This document shows, piece by piece, positions 27,166 to 37,645 of a stretch of 64,000 nt of DNA; position 1 is the stretch's first letter, and the number at the start of each line of letters is the position of its first letter. The translations under genes and the position numbers were made by a program. The notes beneath the pieces are model-generated. The model did no database searches. It was not told where the DNA came from and worked only from the letters and a program-made list of their open reading frames with translations. This DNA is from Massilia atriviolacea (lineage in GTDB: Bacteria; Pseudomonadota; Gammaproteobacteria; Burkholderiales; Burkholderiaceae_D), in contig NZ_RXLQ01000004.1 of assembly GCF_003953935.1 (NCBI RefSeq), positions 248,001 through 312,000 on the forward strand, given 5' to 3'.

Positions 27166-28536
27166 TTACCCGCCCGCCGCCGCCGACTTGATCGCGTGCC
27201 GCCCCATCAGATCGTACAAGGTCGGCCGGCTGATCCCCAGCAACTCCGCAGCGCGCACGATATTCCCGTCGACCCGCGCCAATGCCTTGACGATGGCCGC
27301 GTACTCGGCCTCGTCGCGCACCTGGCGCAGGTTGATCGGCTGTTCCGGCTCGGCCGAGGCCGACAATCCCAGATCGTCCGCCGTGATCTGCGGCCCGTCC
27401 GCCATGATGATGGCGCGCTTGATGCAGTTTTCCATCTCGCGCACATTGCCCGGCCACGGGTAGCTTTCGATCACGCCGATCGCTTCCTGGCTGAAATGCA
27501 GGGTCGGACGCGATTCCTGCGCGCAGAACTTGTTCTTGAAGTGATGCGCCAGCAAGGCCGCGTCGCCCACCCGGTCGCGCAGCGGCGGAATGGTGACCAC
27601 GATTTCCGACAGGCGGTAATACAAATCCTCGCGGAAGCGCCCGCTGGCCGACAAGGCTTTGAGGTTCTGGTGGGTCGCGCAGACGATCCGCACATCGACC
27701 GCGATTTCCTCGTGCCCGCCGACGCGCTCGATCACCCGTTCCTGCAGGAAGCGCAGCAGTTTGGCCTGTAGCGACATCGGCAGATCGCCCACTTCATCGA
27801 GGAAGAAGGTGCCGCCGTGGGCCAGCTCGACCTTGCCCTTGGTCTGCTTGGCCGCGCCCGTGAACGCGCCTTTTTCGTAGCCGAACAATTCGCTCTCGAG
27901 CAAATTCTCGGGAATCGCCGCGCAGTTGATCGCCATGAAGCGCTGGCTGGCGCGCGGACTCAACTGGTGCAGCGCCCGCGCCAGCACTTCCTTGCCGGTG
28001 CCGCTTTCGCCCAGCACCATCACCGAGGCCGAGGTCGGGGCGACTTTTTCGATATTCCGGCACACGCGCTGCATGCCGGCGTCGCGGCTGATCACCCCGC
28101 TCAGCGGCGAATCGACCTGCGACTGGCGCATGCGCCGGTTTTCCTGCTGTAAGGCGTGCAGATAGAAGGCGCGCTGCACCACCAGTCCCAGCATTTCGGG
28201 ATCGAAGGGCTTCTGGTGGAAGTCGTACGCGCCCAGCCCGATCGCTTCGACCGCGTGCGCGTGGTTCTGGTTCCCGGTCAGGACGATGACCTTGGTGTCC
28301 GGCGCCAGCGCCAGGATCTGGCGCAGGGTGGCCAGGCCTTCGGTGGCGCCGTCCGGATCGGGCGGCAGGCCCAGGTCCATGGTCACCACCGCCGGCTCGT
28401 GGCGGCGTACTTGCGCCAGCGCGGCGTCGCGGTCGCCCGCCACCACCACCTCGTAGGCATCGAAGCACCAGCGCAACTGCTTTTGCAGGCCGGGGTCGTC
28501 TTCGATGATGAGCATTTTCATTTTATTCTGGGTCAC
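27166..28536 (-). CDS. prsR: Sigma-54-dependent response regulator PrsR
   Basis: A 456-residue three-domain regulator. The receiver has the phosphoacceptor Asp54 in VTMDLGLPPD. The AAA+ sigma-54 activator domain has Walker A GESGTGKE and the sigma-54 contact loop YEKGAFTGAAKQ. A Fis-type helix-turn-helix (RAAELLGISRPTLYDLM) closes the protein. It matches the PEP-CTERM-box response regulator paired with PrsK, which turns on PEP-CTERM and EPS genes. I prefer a GTG start at 28536: AGGAT sits five bases before it, whereas the ATGs at 28521 and 28515 have no such site. It lies 16 bp after prsK. Confidence 0.9.
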   Translation of the reverse strand: MTQNKMKMLIIEDDPGLQKQLRWCFDAYEVVVAGDRDAALAQVRRHEPAVVTMDLGLPPDPDGATEGLATLRQILALAPDTKVIVLTGNQNHAHAVEAIGLGAYDFHQKPFDPEMLGLVVQRAFYLHALQQENRRMRQSQVDSPLSGVISRDAGMQRVCRNIEKVAPTSASVMVLGESGTGKEVLARALHQLSPRASQRFMAINCAAIPENLLESELFGYEKGAFTGAAKQTKGKVELAHGGTFFLDEVGDLPMSLQAKLLRFLQERVIERVGGHEEIAVDVRIVCATHQNLKALSASGRFREDLYYRLSEIVVTIPPLRDRVGDAALLAHHFKNKFCAQESRPTLHFSQEAIGVIESYPWPGNVREMENCIKRAIIMADGPQITADDLGLSASAEPEQPINLRQVRDEAEYAAIVKALARVDGNIVRAAELLGISRPTLYDLMGRHAIKSAAAGG

Positions 28537-28552
28537 AGCGATCCTCTGGCCG

Positions 28553-30628
28553 TCAGGCGGCTTTGTCGACAGTTTGAGTGTCCTGCTGGCACATCGGCAG
28601 GGTGATTCTGAAGGTGGTGCCACGGGGCGGTGTACTGCTGACCGCCAGGCTGCCGCCAAGTTCGTGGATGTACTCGCGGCTCTCGAAAGCGCCTATCCCC
28701 ATGCCCGCCGATTTGGTCGATTCGAACGGTTTGTACAGGCGCTCGCGGATGAATTCTTCGCTCATGCCTTCGCCGGTGTCGCGGATCTCGATGATAACCG
28801 AATCGTCCGCACGGCTGAGCGTGATTGCCACCTGGCCCTCCTTGGGCGTGGCTTCGATGGCGTTCTGGATCAGGTGGCCCACCACCCGTTCCAGCCGTTC
28901 CCAGTCGGCCAGCACGCGCAGGCGCGGCTCGGCGATCGTCAGCAGCGGACGCGGCTCGAAGGCGGCCTTGCTGGCCACCGCCTGCGCCAGCAGTTTTTCG
29001 ATCGACAGCGGCGCCGGGCGTTCCTGCGAGGCGCTGCGGCTGAGCTTTTGCAGCATCAGGCGCATCTTTTGCACCGACAGTGTCACCGTTTCGAGCATGT
29101 CGCGCTGGAATTCGGGGTTGTCCTTGTGCTTTTCGGCATTCGGGATCAGCAAGCCCAGTTGCGACACCAGGTTCTTCAGGTCGTGCACCACGAAGGTGGA
29201 CATGCGGTTGAACGATTCGAACTGGCGCGCCAGCATCAGGGCGCTGGCCGCTTCGTGCTGGGCCAGGTAGCTGGCGGCCTGGCTGCCGGCAATCTTGAGC
29301 AGGTCGATCACTTCCCAGTTCAGGGTGATGGCGCTGCGCGGCTGCAACAGCAGCATGTAGCCGAACAGGCGGCCCTGCAGCATCAGCGGCACCACCAGGC
29401 GTCCGCGCGGAAACTTGCCCAGCCACTCGGGCAGCACCAGGCCTTCGTACTTGTCTGGATCCTTGGCGAATTCCTGCAGGTCGACCACCCACTGGCGCGA
29501 TTCCAGGAAGCGGCAGAAGGCCGAGTCGTCCGGCTCGGCCGGCGCCAGCTCCGGCATGTGCCAGCTGGCCGCCGGTTCGCACAGGCCCGCTTCGCGCCGG
29601 ATCCACAGCATGCCGCCGGAACTTTCGACCAGCTCGCCCACGGCTTGCAGGGTGCGCTCGCCCAGGTTGGGGCCGGCTTCGGAGAGGGTGCGCGTAAAGC
29701 GCAGCCATTCTTCGCGGTAATCGTAGTTGTAGCTGTAAAAATGCTTGCTGATGAAAACCTTCAGCCAGGAGCGGAAGGTGCCCGAGAACAAAATCCCGGC
29801 CAGCAACACCACGGCGCCGAACAGGAAGGCCATCTGCATCAGCGAGCCCCACTGGCCGCCGAAGTAGCGCAGGTAGTAACCGGCCGCGCCCATGGCCAGC
29901 AGGTAGGCGGCCGAGCCGAACAGGGCGGCCGAATGGAACAGCAGGCGGCGCGACACCGCGATGTGCGAGGACCACGAGGCGCTGCGCGCCACCGAGACCG
30001 CGATCAGGGGCGCGGTCAGGGCGTCGACCACGCCGCGCGCCGACCAGATTTCGGGATTGACCTGGCGCATCAGGAGCGCGTTGCTGTACAAATAAAAATC
30101 GAAGACGAAGATGCCGCCGATGCCGAGGCAGGCGAACTTGATGGCCCAGCGTTCCTGCACCGGCTTGTTGCGGTACAGCTGTTCGACCAGCAGCATGCCG
30201 AGCACGGCCATGCCGATGCGCGCCATCACGCCCAGGATCCCGCTTTGCTGGCCCAGCACGGAGGGCATCAATTCGGACAGGATCTTGTCGCCCAGCACAA
30301 TCAGATACAGCAGGGCGATGGCCGGCAGGGCCGGGGTGCGGCGCAGCTGGCGCCAGCTGCTGCCGTCGAAGTGGCCGAGCAGCGACAGCAGCACCACGGT
30401 CCAGGCGCCGTTGCGCGCCACTTCCAGCAGTTCGCCGGCCCAGGCATAGCCCTGCCGGCCCCAGGCCTGGGCCGCCAGCGCGGCGCCCCACAGCACCGTC
30501 AGCGCGCAGGCGCAGGCCAGCACCGACGCATGCTGGCGGCTGCGCCAGTGCGTCAGCAGGACGGCGCCGAGCAGCGCAAACGCGAGCGCGGCAATCGAAT
30601 AGCTAAAGGTGGCGATGTTGGTCAGCAT
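28553..30628 (-). CDS. prsK: Membrane sensor histidine kinase PrsK
   Basis: A 691-residue kinase. The N-terminal 290 residues form about nine membrane helices, then comes a GAF-like domain (residues about 310-450). The dimerisation helix has the phosphoacceptor histidine in FVVHDLKNLVSQLG near residue 482. The ATPase domain has N-box VVGHLIQNAIEATP and G-box EIRDTGEGMSEEF. It matches the exosortase A/PEP-CTERM kinase PrsK and should phosphorylate PrsR, encoded directly downstream. It is the fourth gene of the tviB-like operon, 94 bp after the sugar transferase. Confidence 0.9.
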   Translation of the reverse strand: MLTNIATFSYSIAALAFALLGAVLLTHWRSRQHASVLACACALTVLWGAALAAQAWGRQGYAWAGELLEVARNGAWTVVLLSLLGHFDGSSWRQLRRTPALPAIALLYLIVLGDKILSELMPSVLGQQSGILGVMARIGMAVLGMLLVEQLYRNKPVQERWAIKFACLGIGGIFVFDFYLYSNALLMRQVNPEIWSARGVVDALTAPLIAVSVARSASWSSHIAVSRRLLFHSAALFGSAAYLLAMGAAGYYLRYFGGQWGSLMQMAFLFGAVVLLAGILFSGTFRSWLKVFISKHFYSYNYDYREEWLRFTRTLSEAGPNLGERTLQAVGELVESSGGMLWIRREAGLCEPAASWHMPELAPAEPDDSAFCRFLESRQWVVDLQEFAKDPDKYEGLVLPEWLGKFPRGRLVVPLMLQGRLFGYMLLLQPRSAITLNWEVIDLLKIAGSQAASYLAQHEAASALMLARQFESFNRMSTFVVHDLKNLVSQLGLLIPNAEKHKDNPEFQRDMLETVTLSVQKMRLMLQKLSRSASQERPAPLSIEKLLAQAVASKAAFEPRPLLTIAEPRLRVLADWERLERVVGHLIQNAIEATPKEGQVAITLSRADDSVIIEIRDTGEGMSEEFIRERLYKPFESTKSAGMGIGAFESREYIHELGGSLAVSSTPPRGTTFRITLPMCQQDTQTVDKAA

Positions 30629-30722
30629 TCCGCTCCGCTTGTCTTTCCGCTGTGGATCACGGTGTGGATCGACGCGCCGGGCCGGGCCGGCGCCCGCGCC
30701 CGCCCCGCGCCGCAGGACGCGG

Positions 30723-32129
30723 TCAACGCCCGTGACTGCCCATGACGACCTTGAGCGTGTCGATCAGGATCAGCAGGTCGAGGAACAGACTGTTGTTTTT
30801 CACATAATACAGATCATACTGGAGCTTTTGCACCGCGTCATCGACAGATGCGCCATAACCGTAACGCACCTGGGCCCAGCCGGTGATGCCGGGCTTGATG
30901 CTGTGGCGCACGTTGTAGTAGGGAACCTGCTCGTTCAACTGTTCCACGAAGTAAGGCCGCTCCGGACGCGGGCCGACGAAACTCATCTCGCCCTTGAACA
31001 CGTTGAGGATCTGCGGCAACTCGTCGATGCGGCATTTGCGGATGAAGTTGCCCACCCGCGTGACGCGCGGATCGTTCTGGGCCGCCCACTGCGGCTTGCC
31101 GCCCTTTTCGGCATCGTTGTACATGCTGCGGAACTTGAGCACCTTGAAGGTCTGGCCGTTGGTGCCGACCCGTTCCTGCTGGTAAAAGATCGGGGCGCGG
31201 TCTTCGATGTAGATGGCCAGCGCGGTCAGGAACATGACCGGCAGGGACACCACCAGCAAGGTGCCGCTGACCACCAGGTCGAAGGTGCGCTTGACGAAAA
31301 TGCGGATGAAGCTCTGGTCGAAGCCGCCGCCGAAGACCAGCCAGCTCGGCTGCAGCGAATCGACCCGGATCTGGCTCGTTTCGCGCTCGAAGAAGGTGGC
31401 GGCGTCGATGACTTTCACGCCGTACAGCTTGCATTCGAGCAAATCCTTGATGGGAAAGGCGCCGCCGCGGCGGTTTTCCACCGACACCACGATTTCCTCC
31501 ACATCGTGGCGGCGCGCCAGGGTCAGCAGCGATTCGCCGCCGCGCACTTCCAGCAGGGCCGAGGCCGGCACACGCGATTCTTCCGAGGGCATGGCGATGA
31601 AGCCGGCGATTTCGTAGCGGTGGTAGACCTGGTCGCGGTTGGCCAGTTCGCGGCATTCGTTGGCCAGGGCGCCGCCGCCGACGAACAGGATGCGCGATTC
31701 GAACTTGCGCGCTTCCGAAGTCTTGAGGAAAATCGTGCGCGCCACAAAGATGCCGGCGGCGCCGATCATGAAGACCAGCAGCATGATGCCGCGCCCGAAA
31801 TACAGGTTCGGCACCACGTAGAACAGCAGGGTCAGGATGCAGAAGCCCATCGCGAACGAGGGCAGCAGCTTCTGGAAGAAGGGATTGCGCAAGCCTTCGG
31901 TCAGGTTGAGCTGGTACATGCCGAGCGCGCTCATGCTGAAGACGATGGCGACCGCGTAGGCGATCGCGGAAATCAGGAAATTGTCCAGGTGCGGCGGCAT
32001 GGAAGTCTTGCCGTCTTCGTAGACGCGCAGCGCCGCGCCCGCGTACGCCGAACCGATCAGTATCAGCACCTCGACAAACAGCAGCACGAATACGACGCGT
32101 GAGACATAGTGATTAGAAATCCGAAGCAT
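30723..32129 (-). CDS. Initiating sugar-phosphate transferase (exosortase A type EpsB2)
   Basis: A 468-residue polyprenyl-phosphate sugar transferase. Four or five N-terminal membrane helices are followed by a nucleotide-binding-like central domain (ILFVGGGALANECRELA) and the C-terminal catalytic domain: KRTFDLVVSGTLLVVSLP membrane segment, KVLKFRSMYNDAEKGG, and DELPQILNVFKGEMSFVGPR. It would load the first sugar phosphate onto undecaprenyl phosphate. The ATG at 32129 gives the normal length for the exosortase A-associated subfamily and follows GGGGTGG. An upstream extension of the frame overlaps the epimerase gene and is rejected. Confidence 0.9.
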   Translation of the reverse strand: MLRISNHYVSRVVFVLLFVEVLILIGSAYAGAALRVYEDGKTSMPPHLDNFLISAIAYAVAIVFSMSALGMYQLNLTEGLRNPFFQKLLPSFAMGFCILTLLFYVVPNLYFGRGIMLLVFMIGAAGIFVARTIFLKTSEARKFESRILFVGGGALANECRELANRDQVYHRYEIAGFIAMPSEESRVPASALLEVRGGESLLTLARRHDVEEIVVSVENRRGGAFPIKDLLECKLYGVKVIDAATFFERETSQIRVDSLQPSWLVFGGGFDQSFIRIFVKRTFDLVVSGTLLVVSLPVMFLTALAIYIEDRAPIFYQQERVGTNGQTFKVLKFRSMYNDAEKGGKPQWAAQNDPRVTRVGNFIRKCRIDELPQILNVFKGEMSFVGPRPERPYFVEQLNEQVPYYNVRHSIKPGITGWAQVRYGYGASVDDAVQKLQYDLYYVKNNSLFLDLLILIDTLKVVMGSHGR

Positions 32130-32197
32130 TTTTCCACCCCTGGACAGGATAAGTGGCGTTGTATGGCGGGCGACTCTGGCGCCCTGCCGCAGCGCTT

Positions 32198-33259
<1,062 letters not shown>

Positions 33260-33301
33260 GCTGCATACAGGGAAGCGCCGGCGGGCGCCTCCCGAAGGCC
33301 A

Positions 33302-34594
33302 CTACAGGCGCCAGACCGAAAAGCCGGCGGCGCGCAAGGCATCCTGGTCGAACAGCGATTTGACATCCATGAAGCAGCCGCCCGGGTTCAGCTTGGCCTG
33401 CAGGTCGGACAGCGGGCGCGCCAGCAATTGCTGGTGCGAGACCGCCGCGATGATGGCGTCGGCCTGCGGCAAGGCTTCCCAGCTGTCGAGTTGCACGCCG
33501 TACTCGTGCATGGCTTCGGCGGCGTCGGCCACCGGATCGTGCACATGCACCTGCACCCCGTAGCTGGCCAGCTCGGTAATGATATCGGCCACCTTGGAAT
33601 TGCGCAGGTCCGGGCAGTTTTCCTTGAACGTCAGGCCGATCACGTTGACCTTGGCGCCCTTGACGCTGAAGCCGGCCGCGATCATCGACTTGACGGTCTT
33701 TTCGGCCACGAACTTGGCCATGCCGTCGTTGATGCGGCGTCCGGCCAGGATCACCTGCGGGTGGTAGCCGATCATGTCGGCCTTGTGCGTCAGGTAATAC
33801 GGGTCGACCCCGATGCAGTGCCCGCCCACCAGGCCCGGACGGAACGGCAGGAAATTCCATTTGGTGCCGGCCGCTTTCAGCACTTCCAGCGTATCGATGC
33901 CGATCTTGTCGAAAATGATGGCTAGTTCGTTCATCAGCGCGATATTCAGGTCGCGCTGGGTGTTTTCGATGACCTTGGCCGCTTCCGCCACCTTGACGCT
34001 CGGGGCGCGGTAGACGCCGGCCGTGATGATCGATTCGTACAGCTTGGCCACGTCGTCGAGGGTGGCCTCGTCGTCGCCCGAGACCACCTTGAGGATGGTG
34101 GTCAGGGTGTGTTCCTTGTCGCCCGGATTGATGCGTTCTGGCGAAAAGCCGACGTGGAAATCCTGCTTCCAGGTCAGGCCGGAATGCTGTTCCAGGATCG
34201 GAATGCAGACTTCCTCGGTCGCGCCCGGATACACGGTGGACTCGAAGATGACGATCGCGCCCTTCTTCATGTGCAGGCCGACGGTCTTACTGGCGCCCGC
34301 GAGCGGGGTGAAGTCGGGATTGTGGGCGCTATCGACCGGGGTCGGCACGGCTACCACGATGTAATCGGCGCCGGCGATGGCGGCCGGGTCGGCGCTGACG
34401 GTCAGGTGCCGGGCGGCGCGCATTTGTTCACTGCTCAGTTCGCCGGTAGGGTCGATGAAGCGCCGATAGCTGTCGATCTTGCTGGTCGACAGGTCGAAAC
34501 CGATGGTCGTGCGTTTTTTGCCGAACTCGACAGCCAACGGCAGGCCGACGTAACCCAGGCCAACGACGGCCACTACTTTTGCTGCTGCTTCCAT
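33302..34594 (-). CDS. tviB: UDP-N-acetyl-hexosamine dehydrogenase (TviB/WbpA-like)
   Basis: A 430-residue UDP-sugar 6-dehydrogenase of the Vi-polysaccharide type. NAD binding: VAVVGLGYVGLPLAVEF. The middle domain carries the PGATEEVCIPILE segment and conserved FSPERINPGD. The catalytic cysteine is in LVGGHCIGVDPYYLT, and IGLTFKENCPDLRNSK is a conserved late motif. It oxidises C6 of a UDP-N-acetylhexosamine twice with NAD to give the uronic acid. It is the first gene of the five-gene leftward operon (tviB-tviC-transferase-prsK-prsR). Confidence 0.9.
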   Translation of the reverse strand: MEAAAKVVAVVGLGYVGLPLAVEFGKKRTTIGFDLSTSKIDSYRRFIDPTGELSSEQMRAARHLTVSADPAAIAGADYIVVAVPTPVDSAHNPDFTPLAGASKTVGLHMKKGAIVIFESTVYPGATEEVCIPILEQHSGLTWKQDFHVGFSPERINPGDKEHTLTTILKVVSGDDEATLDDVAKLYESIITAGVYRAPSVKVAEAAKVIENTQRDLNIALMNELAIIFDKIGIDTLEVLKAAGTKWNFLPFRPGLVGGHCIGVDPYYLTHKADMIGYHPQVILAGRRINDGMAKFVAEKTVKSMIAAGFSVKGAKVNVIGLTFKENCPDLRNSKVADIITELASYGVQVHVHDPVADAAEAMHEYGVQLDSWEALPQADAIIAAVSHQQLLARPLSDLQAKLNPGGCFMDVKSLFDQDALRAAGFSVWRL

Positions 34595-34621
34595 CTTCGG
34601 ATTCCCTGTTTAAAACGTATT

Positions 34622-34636
34622 TTGTTATTATAACAA
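34622..34636. promoter_or_regulatory. Palindrome TTGTTAT-T-ATAACAA upstream of tviB
   Basis: A perfect 7-bp dyad around one central T, 28 bp before the tviB start, in the likely core-promoter/leader position. A repressor operator is the simplest reading. Confidence 0.5.
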
Positions 34637-34824
34637 CTGAATTACGCCAGCATAATTTCCATCTTGAAAACAAGTGTGCGCCCTGTGGCGCCAGTGTCAA
34701 TACCGGTCAGGCATCGAGGCGCTCCGCTGCGCCAAGATGGCATGGACCAGGGCAATGAACGCCGCAGCGGTCTCAGCGGACGACAGGCGGGAGCTGTCGC
34801 TGAGCAATAAATAATGATCGGAAT

Positions 34825-34844
34825 TGTATACTTAGGAATATACA
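34825..34844. promoter_or_regulatory. 20-bp dyad TGTATA-N8-TATACA
   Basis: A perfect 6-bp inverted repeat with an 8-bp spacer in AT-rich DNA, 231 bp upstream of tviB. The 20-bp total and symmetrical geometry fit a dimeric regulator. The half-sites do not match LexA (CTGT-N8-ACAG). Confidence 0.4.
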
Positions 34845-35382
34845 CTCTTTCCTTGCGAAATAGCAAAGTTCGTTACAACTTAACTAACTATTAGAGAAAT
34901 TGGTGTTGTTATTTTTATCTGTCCATGACAGGACGGGTCGTTCGCGGGAGAGGCGCGCCCGGATGCGTCCGGAGGCGGCGGCGCAGGCCGTGCCGCGTTC
35001 CGGAAAAGGCCGCATAAGACGGGCCTGAATCCTTATTGTAATGAGGTGCACGCAGGCCCAAAAAGTATTATTGGTAACTGTTGCGTTTTCGCCCTGAGGG
35101 CCGATTTCCGCTATGTGAGCAGGGTATCGGCGCCTGGTTTGCGCGTGCGCAAAGTGCCCGGCGCGATCTTGAACATCGATGGCCGCGCGCGCCGCAACAG
35201 GCGAGGGGCAGTGGCAGGTTTTTGCCCATTTGGTATCGAATATCGCTACCTGTCGATACGTTTACTTTTTTGAAAGAGGGTTACCTATACTGCGACCCAT
35301 CCGAACCTGCAGTGCGTCAGCCAGACTGGATGACGCTGCAGAGGCGCGCTTGCAGTGCGTTTATACTCAGGAGATTGGTAAC

Positions 35383-35835
35383 ATGGTCAAGGCAAAAACT
35401 ATTCTGGCATTGGTGGCGGTATCGAGCCTGCTGTCGGCATGCTACGTCGTTCCGATCGATCAGTATCCGCCGCGCGCCAACGGCAATTACAGCCACAACA
35501 ATGGCGGTGTCGCCATCGTGCCGGCAGCGGCGGTCCGGCCGGTCTACACCGCCCGCCTGTATCCCGCCAACGACGCGGCATCGCGCATCGGCCGCATTTC
35601 CGGCACGATCAGCAATCCCGAACGCGGCCATGGCGAATTCTCGTTCGCGGCCGACGGCGAAGCCTTCTCCGGCGAAGCGACGCGCGATCCGGGCGCGGCC
35701 AAAGGCGTGGCCAACGCCTCCGGCAACCGCGGCGGCTATGTGCGCTGCGACTACGCGATGACCCGCGCCGAAATGGGTTCGGGCACCTGCGTGTTTTCCA
35801 GCGGCGCGCGTTTCGACATGCACATCACGCAGTAA
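35383..35835 (+). CDS. Putative lipoprotein of unknown function
   Basis: A 150-residue protein with a lipoprotein signal: MVKAKTILALVAVSSLLSAC, with cysteine as the lipid-modified residue. The mature part has a tyrosine/proline-rich linker, then a beta-rich domain with ISGTISNPERGHGEFSF and a C-terminal segment containing two cysteines (RCDYAM and GTCVFSSG) that could form a disulfide. I do not recognise the family. The ATG at 35383 follows AGGAG. It is a single transcription unit in the space between tviB and the small convergent genes. Confidence 0.75.
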   Translation: MVKAKTILALVAVSSLLSACYVVPIDQYPPRANGNYSHNNGGVAIVPAAAVRPVYTARLYPANDAASRIGRISGTISNPERGHGEFSFAADGEAFSGEATRDPGAAKGVANASGNRGGYVRCDYAMTRAEMGSGTCVFSSGARFDMHITQ

Positions 35836-35941
35836 GCCGAGGAGCCCGGGCAGGGCGGGCGGATACGGGACAAGCACGCTGTGTGTATGACACGATGGTG
35901 CGCAGCAGCCTGTCCAAGCTGTCCTGTTTGTGGCTGTATCG

Positions 35942-36277
35942 ATGAACATGTCTATTCTGGTGCGCGACGACGTGCCGCTCGGTTTTGCGATGGTGGCCGT
36001 GGCCCATGCATCGCTGGCCGGCTATCTTCAATTCAGGGACACACCGGAAGTCCAGGCATGGCTGGCAGGCCCGTTTTTCAAGGCGGTCTGCATCGTCAAC
36101 GCCAAGCAATTCGAGAATGCCAAGCAGGTGGCCGACCATGTCGTGCTCACCGAGTCCGCGCTCGACAAGCGCGAAGTGGCGATTGTCTTGCGTCCGCGCG
36201 AGGAGTGGCCGAAGATGTTCAAGTTCCTCAAGCTGTACCGCAGCGTGCCGGTGGCCGGCGAAGACAAGACCGCTTAA
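35942..36277 (+). CDS. Peptidyl-tRNA hydrolase 2-like small protein
   Basis: A 111-residue alpha/beta protein (115 if the GTG at 35930 is used; neither start has a good ribosome binding site). VRDDVPLGFAMVAVAHASLAGY and KAVCIVNAKQFENAKQVADH resemble the PTH2/DUF2000 fold. The family includes archaeal and eukaryotic peptidyl-tRNA hydrolases and many bacterial members of unknown role. It converges on the ATP-grasp gene with a 4-bp overlap. Confidence 0.6.
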   Translation: MNMSILVRDDVPLGFAMVAVAHASLAGYLQFRDTPEVQAWLAGPFFKAVCIVNAKQFENAKQVADHVVLTESALDKREVAIVLRPREEWPKMFKFLKLYRSVPVAGEDKTA

Positions 36278-37086
36278 AGACGCCTGCCGTCCAGCATGGC
36301 CATGAAGCGCTCCACCTGCCACTGCTTGCGGTCCGATACCTGGCCGTCGCCCAGCTCGATCAGGCGGAGGGTCCCCTCGCTGGAAGCGGCCACGTCAACC
36401 GAGAAGAACGGGCTGTCGATGCGGCGCGCAAGTTCATGCACCAGCGCCGGTGCAATGCCCTCGCGGCCGAACGCCTGTCCACGCAGCACGAAATAGCGCT
36501 CCTCGCTGTCCGCTTGCAGTTGTTCGAATTTGCGGATGCATACCCCGCCCTCGAGCGCGCCCCGGTAGCGTTCGATCAGGCCGACCAGCTCGCCAATCTC
36601 GTGCGGGGTTGCCGCCACCGAGCCGCGCTGGGTCGTCAGCGATTTGACGTAGTCCTTCACGAAATAGGCGGGCCAGTTGCGGCCCTCCATGGCGGCGGCA
36701 AAGTCCGCATCGCGCGCAAGGACCACTGTTTCAGGCGTGAATTCTTCGCACAGTGCGTACCACTCGGGCAAGTAATGGCAATGACGATACTGGGCCGGAC
36801 TCGTCAGCATCGCGCAGCCAACCCCGGCAATGCCCTGATGCAGGCGCACATAGCGATCGGGCGAGAGCATCCAGCCACGGTAGAGCACCTCGACGCCGGC
36901 AGAGAGGGCCGGCAGCGCCCTGAATTGCCCCGTTTCAAAGTCTTCGAAGGAAAACAGCGAGCATGCGACACCGGCCGCGCGCGCGGCCGCGTATTCCTCG
37001 CCATACGCTTCGTCGGCAAGGCGCTTGTTGAAGGGATCGCTGGGGAACAGCAATTGGACCGGATGGGCAGCCTGGACCTTGGTCAT
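36274..37086 (-). CDS. ATP-grasp domain protein
   Basis: A 270-residue protein of the short ATP-grasp type. Support is YFVKDYVKSL with the nucleotide-binding lysine, the middle CIRKFEQLQADSEERYFV segment, and a C-terminal RLIELGDGQVSDRK that fits the metal-binding Glu/Asp region. The substrate is unknown; proteins of this type often modify peptides or polymers with amino acids. Its start overlaps the stop of the secreted-protein gene (ATGA), so the two form an operon. Confidence 0.7.
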   Translation of the reverse strand: MTKVQAAHPVQLLFPSDPFNKRLADEAYGEEYAAARAAGVACSLFSFEDFETGQFRALPALSAGVEVLYRGWMLSPDRYVRLHQGIAGVGCAMLTSPAQYRHCHYLPEWYALCEEFTPETVVLARDADFAAAMEGRNWPAYFVKDYVKSLTTQRGSVAATPHEIGELVGLIERYRGALEGGVCIRKFEQLQADSEERYFVLRGQAFGREGIAPALVHELARRIDSPFFSVDVAASSEGTLRLIELGDGQVSDRKQWQVERFMAMLDGRRL

Positions 37087-37574
37087 GTGTTCAGCAGCCC
37101 TTTGTAATAGTCGGCAACGTTATATCCTGCACCCTTGCCGATGCGCTGCGCCGCCTGTGTCCATGGCCAGAAGGGGGTCCCCGCCGCAGTCCGCATCCCC
37201 GGCAATGTCTGTCCTTCGCGCGTGGCCATGCCCCAGGCCCCGCCGTGCTTGAGCCGAACAACTTCGCCAAGGTAACTGCCGTACATCCGCGCTACCGCCA
37301 TGAGCTGCTCGTCCGACGGACGCGGCGATTTGCTGGCGTAGGCGATGTGAACGCGTGCCAGCACGGCGTCGAGCTGCGCCATGCTGGCATCGGTACCGTC
37401 GAGCTTGATGCCGAACTGGTCGCGCGCCGTCGCCACCGCTTGCGCCGCGTAGGCGGTGGCGGCGCGCTGCACCGCCGCGTCGGGGACGAACCCGGCTGCC
37501 GGTGTGCCGGCCGCCAGCGTCGCGTTAGCGAACAGCGCGGCGGAGACGAACAGGAGGGTTTTGATCGGCGGCAT
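37083..37574 (-). CDS. Secreted protein of unknown function
   Basis: A 163-residue protein with a Sec signal peptide (MPPIKTLLFVSAALFANATLAA, processed near ALA). The mature helical domain contains SDEQLMAVARMYGSYLGEVV and a Trp-rich C-terminus (GTPFWPWTQAAQRIG). The pattern of a helix followed by GSYLGEV resembles domains of unknown function that bind peptidoglycan or inhibitors, but I cannot name the family. It is translationally coupled to the ATP-grasp gene downstream. Confidence 0.65.
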   Translation of the reverse strand: MPPIKTLLFVSAALFANATLAAGTPAAGFVPDAAVQRAATAYAAQAVATARDQFGIKLDGTDASMAQLDAVLARVHIAYASKSPRPSDEQLMAVARMYGSYLGEVVRLKHGGAWGMATREGQTLPGMRTAAGTPFWPWTQAAQRIGKGAGYNVADYYKGLLNT

Positions 37575-37645
37575 GCGGACTTTCCATGGGGGAACGCGTC
37601 GATTTTAACATCGCGATGCCGCCCGGCCGCACCGGCGCCGGCCGC

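Larger units (their letters stand above)
34595..35382. other. 788-bp intergenic region between tviB operon and lipoprotein gene
   Basis: No convincing gene is seen. The part next to tviB is AT-rich and holds a 15-bp palindrome (34622-34636); a second AT-rich stretch around 34790-34920 has a 20-bp dyad (34825-34844). The right half returns to the local GC-rich composition. The region must contain the promoter of the EPS/prsKR operon. I did not find a clear -24/-12 sigma-54 promoter by eye. Confidence 0.6.
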
